From Candidatus Harrisonbacteria bacterium RIFCSPLOWO2_02_FULL_45_10c (lineage in GTDB: Bacteria; Patescibacteriota; Minisyncoccia; UBA6257; 02-FULL-45-10c): a stretch of 25,426 nucleotides of DNA. Made by a program: the position numbers and the translations under genes. Positions 21,174 to 25,426 of the stretch are shown here, one piece after another (position 1 is the first letter of the stretch; each line of letters starts with the position of its first letter). The stretch covers positions 1 to 25,426 of the forward strand of contig MHJM01000010.1 in the NCBI GenBank assembly GCA_001818705.1, in the 5' to 3' direction. The notes beneath the pieces are model-generated. The model made no database searches. It was not told where the DNA came from and was given only the letters and a program-made list of their open reading frames with translations.

Positions 21174-21455
21174 TTGCACATTAAAGAGATCATCTCCGGA
21201 GCCCATCTTTTTCGGCAGGGATACAAATTAACCACGGTGGCGCGAAAACTGCGATTGCCTCTTAAGGCGGCAAAACAATTGCAGCGGATTTATTGGCAAA
21301 CGGAGGCAATAATTGAGCTTATGGAAAGCCGCAAGATTACCAACATCTATTTTAAAGAAATTGAGGAAGATGAGGCAAAACGCGAGCGCCAAAGGATAGT
21401 TGAGTCATTGTTAAGCCGCCTGCAAAAATTTCAAATCGGAAGCCAATATAATTGA
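21174..21455 (+). CDS. Small helical protein, function unknown
   Basis: 93 aa starting with TTG, supported by GAGGA at 21165-21169 four nucleotides upstream. The first half (QGYKLTTVARKLRLPLKAAKQL) looks like a short helix-turn-helix: 'TTVARKLRLPLKAAKQL' fits the turn spacing of small DNA-binding helices. The second half is a charged helix rich in Glu/Arg (EEDEAKRERQRIVESLLSRL) and could form a coiled coil. It has no signal, membrane segment or cysteine. It is transcribed alone or after mnmA (56 nt away) and is closed by a strong terminator. A DNA-binding role is an inference. Confidence 0.68.
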   Translation: MHIKEIISGAHLFRQGYKLTTVARKLRLPLKAAKQLQRIYWQTEAIIELMESRKITNIYFKEIEEDEAKRERQRIVESLLSRLQKFQIGSQYN

Positions 21456-21470
21456 CGCAGAAAATTTAAA

Positions 21471-21501
21471 ATCCCGAACTTGTAAAAGTTCGGGATTTTT
21501 T
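21471..21501 (+). terminator. Rho-independent terminator
   Basis: A perfect 11-bp stem ATCCCGAACTT (21471-21481) / AAGTTCGGGAT (21486-21496) with loop GTAA and a T run. It separates the small helical gene from comEC. Confidence 0.92.
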
Positions 21502-21519
21502 ATATTCTTTATTAATTCT

Positions 21520-22935
21520 ATGGCAATTTACCGGGTTGTGTTTTGGAGTGGCACTGCATTTTTATCCGGCATACTGCTGGCCAGCATTAATCGGCCGCTG
21601 ATTGCCGGCATTGCGATTTTTTCCGCTAGTACTGCCATTATTTATTTTTTGTTCCGCCGGAATTTTCTTTTTGGTTTTCTGGCGCTTGGCATTATTGCCG
21701 GCGTTTTTTATTATCGGGCTTTTGAGCGCATTCAGATGAATTCGGTTTTGATTCCGTTCGGTACGGAGAGTGAGATTCGGGGATTGGTAATTGAGCGGGA
21801 ATTGCGCCCATCATCGCAACGAGCTGTTGTGGAACTTACTGATCCCTGGCGCGGGAAAATTCAGATTACTGCCAGGCGATATTCGGAATTGAATTATGGC
21901 GATATCATAACCGCGCAAGGCGCAATCGATCCATTGGTTCCGGAACGGGCTGATTATTTTTTAAAAAACGGAATTTTCGGCACCATGGATTTTCCGGACA
22001 TCGCTGTTTCGGAATCCGGCAAAGGCAATGCCGTTAAATCGGCGCTTTTGAATATTAAAGACAAGATTGTGGCGACTTTTAATAAAGCATTACCCGCGGA
22101 CAAAGCGGCGCTACTGTCCGGCATCACGCTCGGTTACCGGAGCGATTTTTCCAAAGAACTGACGGAACAAATGCGATTAAGCGGCACGACTCATCTGACC
22201 GCGCTTTCCGGATATAATATTATGGTCATTATCTTGGCAGTAACCGCCGTCACCGGCAGGTATTTTTCCAAAAATCTTTCGTTCCTTATTACGGCGGCAG
22301 CGGTCGTGCTATTTGTCATTATGGCCGGCGCTGAAGCATCCATTGTCCGCGCGGCCATTATGGGCGTTATCGCGGCGGTGGGAGAGCGGTTACAGCGGCT
22401 TCGCAGCGCCGATGCCGCTGTTATGGTTACGGCCACGGCGATGGTTTTATTTAATCCGCGGCTGCTGGTTTTTGACCTGGGATTCCAGCTTTCCTTTTTG
22501 GCGTTATTGGGGATTATCTATCTTAAGCCGGCGCTCCAAAATTTTTTTAAAAGCAATCAGCCAGGCATTTGGTCCTGGCGGGAAAATGCGTTTACGACTG
22601 CCGCCGCGCAATTGGCGGTCGCGCCGCTGATTTTGGGAACCTTTGGAACTTTTTCCTTAACCGCGTTATTCGCCAATGTTTTGGTGCTGGAAGTGATACC
22701 GATAACGATGGCGTTGGGATTTATCATCGGCGGGGCGGGATTTCTGTCCCAATTTTTAGCGGGCGTCGCCGGTCTTCCGGCCAGTATTTTTCTTGGTTAT
22801 GCCCTTTGGGTTATCGGTGTTTTCGCGCGCTTTACTTTGCCGATAACCGTGGCAGCAATGCCGATAGCGTTCGTATTTTTATATTACGCCTTACTGGCAG
22901 GATTTATACGCAAATATGCAAAAGCCGCCTTATAG
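21520..22935 (+). CDS. comEC: ComEC N-terminal channel part (DNA uptake)
   Basis: This 471-aa membrane protein forms the channel that brings single-stranded DNA into the cytoplasm during natural transformation. Two or three N-terminal helices are followed by a soluble OB-like domain (residues about 80-160, 'IRGLVIERELRP'). The Competence domain then begins at LLSGITLGYRSDFSKEL and includes MRLSGTTHLTALSGYN, the family hallmark (usually SGL-H-LAISG-H). About eight helices follow. It stops after the membrane domain, and the metallo-beta-lactamase domain that ends classic ComEC is encoded by the next gene, overlapping by 20 nt. No pilus or DprA genes are in the window. Confidence 0.92.
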   Translation: MAIYRVVFWSGTAFLSGILLASINRPLIAGIAIFSASTAIIYFLFRRNFLFGFLALGIIAGVFYYRAFERIQMNSVLIPFGTESEIRGLVIERELRPSSQRAVVELTDPWRGKIQITARRYSELNYGDIITAQGAIDPLVPERADYFLKNGIFGTMDFPDIAVSESGKGNAVKSALLNIKDKIVATFNKALPADKAALLSGITLGYRSDFSKELTEQMRLSGTTHLTALSGYNIMVIILAVTAVTGRYFSKNLSFLITAAAVVLFVIMAGAEASIVRAAIMGVIAAVGERLQRLRSADAAVMVTATAMVLFNPRLLVFDLGFQLSFLALLGIIYLKPALQNFFKSNQPGIWSWRENAFTTAAAQLAVAPLILGTFGTFSLTALFANVLVLEVIPITMALGFIIGGAGFLSQFLAGVAGLPASIFLGYALWVIGVFARFTLPITVAAMPIAFVFLYYALLAGFIRKYAKAAL

Positions 22936-23815
22936 ATTCGCAATTATTATTGCCAGCGTTTTTATTCTGACGGATGCGGCGCTGTGGTACGGAATTATTT
23001 TTGACCGGGCAATTGCCGGTCCGGAGGTTTATTTCCTGGATGTCGGCCAGGGCGACAGCTCGCTGGTACTGCTGCCGGACCGCTTTCAGCGAGTCTCGCC
23101 TTTGGCGGATAATTTTCCCCATAAGATAAAAATTCTTATTGACGGCGGTCCGCCTAACGGCAAAGTGCGAAAAAATCTGGAAAATATCTTTCCGGCCAAT
23201 GACCGCTACATTGACATGGCGGTGATTTCTCATCCTCAGCTGGACCACTTCGGCGGTTTTATAGATTTATTTGAAAAATACGATGTCGGCATTTTGGTGG
23301 TCGGACCGGCCGCCGGCAAAGGCGTTTATTGGGAAGCCTTGCGGGCGGTAATTGAAAAACGTAAAATTCCGGTTATCGTTCTTAGCGCCGGATCGACGAT
23401 TACTTATGGCGAATCGCAGTGGGAAATTATTTCTCCCGATTCCGGCGCCGCCGCGAAAGATATCAATGACTTAGCTTTAGTGATGAAGCTGGAGAGCGGC
23501 GGCATATCCGCATTGTTTACCGGAGATATTGGAGCGAATACTGAAGTAGCGCTGGCGGCGGCTTACGATATTGACGTCGATATTTTAAAAGTAAGCCACC
23601 ATGGTTCCCGTTTTTCATCCAACGGCGTTTTTCTTAAAGAAGTCAGTCCGCTGATTTCGGCAATTGAAGTCGGAAAAAATAGCTACGGCCACCCGACGGA
23701 AGACGCTTTGCGGCGGCTGGCCGCCGTTAGCTCGCAAATCTACCGGACCGATGCCAATGGCCTGATTAAAGTTGCTTATCAAAATCAGCAGCTGAAAGTT
23801 TTTAGTGAACGTTAG
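22916..23815 (+). CDS. ComEC C-terminal metallo-beta-lactamase-fold protein
   Basis: A 299-aa protein with one N-terminal membrane helix (residues 8-28) and then an MBL-fold domain. LDVGQGDS is at residues 41-48, ISHPQLDHFGG at 105-114, FTGDIG at 201-206 and KVSHHGS at 225-231. These are the ComEC/Rec2 MBL landmarks. In the metal motif HxHxDH the second His is Gln107-Gln108-like (HPQLDH), so one ligand is lost, though Asp110 and His111 remain. In ComEC this domain is thought to degrade the non-transported strand. The 20-nt overlap with the channel gene shows the two still act as one unit. The helix probably puts the domain outside the membrane. Confidence 0.9.
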   Translation: MQKPPYRFAIIIASVFILTDAALWYGIIFDRAIAGPEVYFLDVGQGDSSLVLLPDRFQRVSPLADNFPHKIKILIDGGPPNGKVRKNLENIFPANDRYIDMAVISHPQLDHFGGFIDLFEKYDVGILVVGPAAGKGVYWEALRAVIEKRKIPVIVLSAGSTITYGESQWEIISPDSGAAAKDINDLALVMKLESGGISALFTGDIGANTEVALAAAYDIDVDILKVSHHGSRFSSNGVFLKEVSPLISAIEVGKNSYGHPTEDALRRLAAVSSQIYRTDANGLIKVAYQNQQLKVFSER

Positions 23816-23827
23816 CATAATCTCAAT

Positions 23828-23931
23828 AAATCCAAAACCTCTCTTCGGCTGACCGCCTCCATTAGTAAACCCTTTCAGGGTAAATAGTTCCCACCGCCAG
23901 CCCGAGTCAGCCTCACAGAGGTTTTGGATTT
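23828..23931. repeat. Palindromic element E
   Basis: The outer arms 23828-23842 and 23917-23931 are a perfect 15-bp inverted repeat. Inside, GGCTGAC (23847-23853) pairs with GTCAGCC (23906-23912), and ACCCT-TTC-AGGGT (23869-23881) forms a central hairpin. There is no T run after it, so it is not a simple terminator. It starts 12 nt after the ComEC MBL gene. Single copy in this window. Confidence 0.7.
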
Positions 23932-23945
23932 AATATTACAAGCGA

Positions 23946-24160
23946 CAGATTATCCTCTTCTCCGAAACCCGCGCAAATTTATGTAATACGGCGAGCTACC
24001 TGTCTGTCGTGCGGCAATTTCGGACCCAGCCGGAGCTTGGTCTCGCCAAAGGCGAGTCCGGCTGGGGAGATATAGGAACGCCCTACCGTAGGAGTGGGGC
24101 GATTCCGGTGCCGGTAGGCAGATAGGTAGCGAGCGAGTTGTTGAGGGAAGAGGAAATCTG
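23946..24160 (-). repeat. Palindromic element family B, copy 4 (core 23995-24130)
   Basis: Minus-strand reading shows arms CTACCTATCTGCC / GACAGACAGGTAG and CCGGCACCGG. The first hairpin is GCCCCAC-TCCTACG-GTAGGGC, where a G-U replaces a G-C of copy 1. The linker is CTATATCTC. The second hairpin CCCAGCCGGA...TCCGGCTGGG replaces every base of the copy 1 stem yet keeps pairing, with inner stem CTCGCC-TTT-GGCGAG and internal loop ACCAAGC. It ends TCCGAAATTGCCGCACG. An outer 14-bp stem with one bulge is 23946-23960 with 24147-24160. Confidence 0.85.
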
Positions 24161-24208
24161 GAGCGGGAAGTTTCCGGACGAAAAATAACTTTTGGGGTTT
24201 TAGGGTTG

Positions 24209-24237
24209 TTTCTGAATTAAAAAATACTAGGTATACT
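24209..24237 (+). promoter_or_regulatory. Putative rmuC promoter, leaderless
   Basis: A weak -35 TTTCTG (24209-24214), a 17-nt spacer, and TATACT (24232-24237). The ATG at 24245 is 7 nt after the -10, again implying a transcript that starts at the start codon. Confidence 0.5.
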
Positions 24238-24244
24238 TACCATT

Positions 24245-25288
24245 ATGGACATTTTTTCAGTAATTCTTTTAATTATTGTGGTAATCGGTTTTGGGGTAGT
24301 TTTTTGGACGTTGCGGAGCAGGAAAGAAGAGCCGAAGACCGACGACCGGGCTTTTCAAATGCTTCAGAATCAGATGAATGAAATTACCCGTACCCTGGAT
24401 ACCAAGCTCGGAGAATCAACGAGCGCGATGCAGCGGCAATTCAGTGAAAGCCACCGGATTGTCCGAGACGTGACTGAACGGCTGACTAAGCTCGATGAAA
24501 CGAATAAACAGGTCGTCAGCTTTGCCGACCAGTTGAAAAATCTTCAGGATATTCTGAAGAATCCGAAACAGCGCGGCATTCTGGGGGAATATTATCTAGA
24601 AACGGTTCTGAAAAATGTTTTGCCGCCGGATTCGTATCAGATGCAATATGCCTTTAAAGACGGGGTAATTGTGGACGCGGCAGTTTTTATTGATAAGCGG
24701 ATTATCCCGATTGATTCCAAGTTCAGTCTGGAAAATTACAACCGGATTTTGGAGGCGCGGGACGCAACGGAGAGAAAACGATACGAAAGCGCGCTGGTGG
24801 CGGATATTAAAACCCGGATTGATGAAACTTCCAAATACGTGAAACCGGAAGAGGATACGATGGATTTTGCTTTTATGTTCATTCCTTCCGAAGCGATTTA
24901 TTACGACCTTCTTATTAATAAGGTTGGGGCGGTAACCGACGATACGAACAGCTTGGTGCAGTACGCCGCGAAAAAACGCGTAATTATCGTGTCACCGACG
25001 TCGTTTCTGGCGTATTTACAGACGGTATTGCAGGGATTGCGGAATCAGAAAATTTCCGAGCAGGCGAAAGACATTATCAAACAGGTGGAAAATCTCAGCA
25101 AGCATCTCGGCGCCTATGACGGTTACATGCAAAAGTTGGGGAAAAATTTAAGCACTTCCGTCAACATGTATAACAGCACCTATAAAGAGTTCGGGAAAAT
25201 AGACAAGGATGTTTTGAAAATCAGCGGCGAGGCCATTGGCATTGAACCGGAACTTTTAGAGAAGCCCGAAATTGCAGAGATAGAATGA
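24245..25288 (+). CDS. rmuC: DNA recombination protein RmuC
   Basis: A 347-aa protein with an N-terminal membrane helix (residues 1-22). A coiled-coil region of about 70 residues (QNQMNEITRTLDTKLGESTS onward) follows. Then comes the RmuC domain: KNPKQRGILGEYYLETVLKN, IIPIDSKFSLENYNRI (the hallmark PIDSKF of the PD-(D/E)XK-like fold), DFAFMFIPSEAIYY and VIIVSPTSFLAYLQTV. The family limits rearrangements at inverted repeats in E. coli, which is notable in a region full of inverted repeats, though no direct link is shown. Its stop overlaps the next start as ATGA, so the two genes are coupled. Confidence 0.94.
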   Translation: MDIFSVILLIIVVIGFGVVFWTLRSRKEEPKTDDRAFQMLQNQMNEITRTLDTKLGESTSAMQRQFSESHRIVRDVTERLTKLDETNKQVVSFADQLKNLQDILKNPKQRGILGEYYLETVLKNVLPPDSYQMQYAFKDGVIVDAAVFIDKRIIPIDSKFSLENYNRILEARDATERKRYESALVADIKTRIDETSKYVKPEEDTMDFAFMFIPSEAIYYDLLINKVGAVTDDTNSLVQYAAKKRVIIVSPTSFLAYLQTVLQGLRNQKISEQAKDIIKQVENLSKHLGAYDGYMQKLGKNLSTSVNMYNSTYKEFGKIDKDVLKISGEAIGIEPELLEKPEIAEIE

Positions 25289-25426
25289 ATCTTTTTGATA
25301 AAAAATGGGCTGTGTTCCAGAAACGGCTGTGGCCGTTCCGTTTTATTCCGTTTATAGATTTCGTGCTGGCGGCCGGTTCTTTGGCAACCGGCAATATGAA
25401 TGAAGATTCGGATTTTGACGTGATTG
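25285..25426 (+). CDS. Nucleotidyltransferase-domain protein, 5' part (runs off window)
   Basis: The first 47 residues of a gene are visible. AAGSLATGNMNEDSDFDVI matches the polymerase-beta-like nucleotidyltransferase core G-S-x...G...x-S-D-x-D-V, with the two metal-binding Asp in SDFD. Preceding residues are aromatic and basic (KKWAVFQKRLWPFRFIPFID). The start is fixed by the ATGA overlap with rmuC. Without the rest, it cannot be told whether it is a MNT-type antitoxin partner, a tRNA- or antibiotic-modifying enzyme, or another member. Confidence 0.82.
   Translation, partial: MNLFDKKWAVFQKRLWPFRFIPFIDFVLAAGSLATGNMNEDSDFDVI

Overview
The window looks like chromosomal DNA of a Candidate Phyla Radiation bacterium (Patescibacteria, most likely Parcubacteria-like). 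This is inferred from family content, not from a database search. Pointers are short SecD and SecF proteins, a membrane-anchored cyclophilin, a ComEC split into two genes, a sigma-region-4/HARE-HTH protein, an EF-P with an atypical loop, and a VirD4/TraG-type ATPase paired with a membrane partner but no other secretion genes. Stops include TGA (znuB-like gene, rmuC) and Trp is TGG, so the standard bacterial code applies. Several genes have promoter-like boxes placed so close to the ATG that their mRNAs should be leaderless.

Layout. 1-2720: end of an SGNH hydrolase gene, tRNA-Lys(UUU), a metal-type ABC ATPase and permease, and a small Nfu-N-like protein. 2787-5488: cyclophilin, secD and secF. 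5874-9884: a sigma-r4/HARE regulator, then a membrane protein and TraG/VirD4-like ATPase pair. 10096-11930: efp (minus strand) and a sugar-nucleotidyltransferase. 11990-19793, all minus strand: a copper/thiol island. It holds DoxX, CopA, a lycopene-cyclase-domain membrane protein, a YgaP-like protein, a 57-aa Cys-rich TRASH-like protein, CsoR, two uncharacterised Cys-containing proteins, a CcdA-like protein, a DUF1573 protein and a small Cys/His membrane protein. 19894-25426: mnmA, a small helical protein, comEC in two pieces, rmuC and the start of a nucleotidyltransferase-domain gene.

How the genes work together. CsoR has an operator palindrome exactly between the -35 and -10 of its own promoter. 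The genes downstream of it (TRASH-like protein, YgaP-like protein, lycopene-cyclase-like protein, CopA, DoxX) run the same way and probably form a copper-responsive unit. The DUF1573/CcdA set upstream suggests linked extracytoplasmic thiol chemistry.

The most unusual content lies outside the ordinary genes. At least nine large imperfect palindromes fill most of the longer intergenic gaps. Three copies (549-734, 5495-5669, minus strand 9928-10088) form one family. Four copies (minus 5653-5840, 10954-11186, 20297-20433, minus 23946-24160) form a second family, with invariant loop motifs and helices whose sequences change in a compensatory way. One copy of the second family sits in frame inside mnmA and adds about 46 residues. 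Two further palindromes (10673-10941 and 23828-23931) are single-copy here. These look like undescribed structured RNA or palindromic mobile elements, comparable in behaviour to Rickettsia palindromic elements or REP/BIME units.
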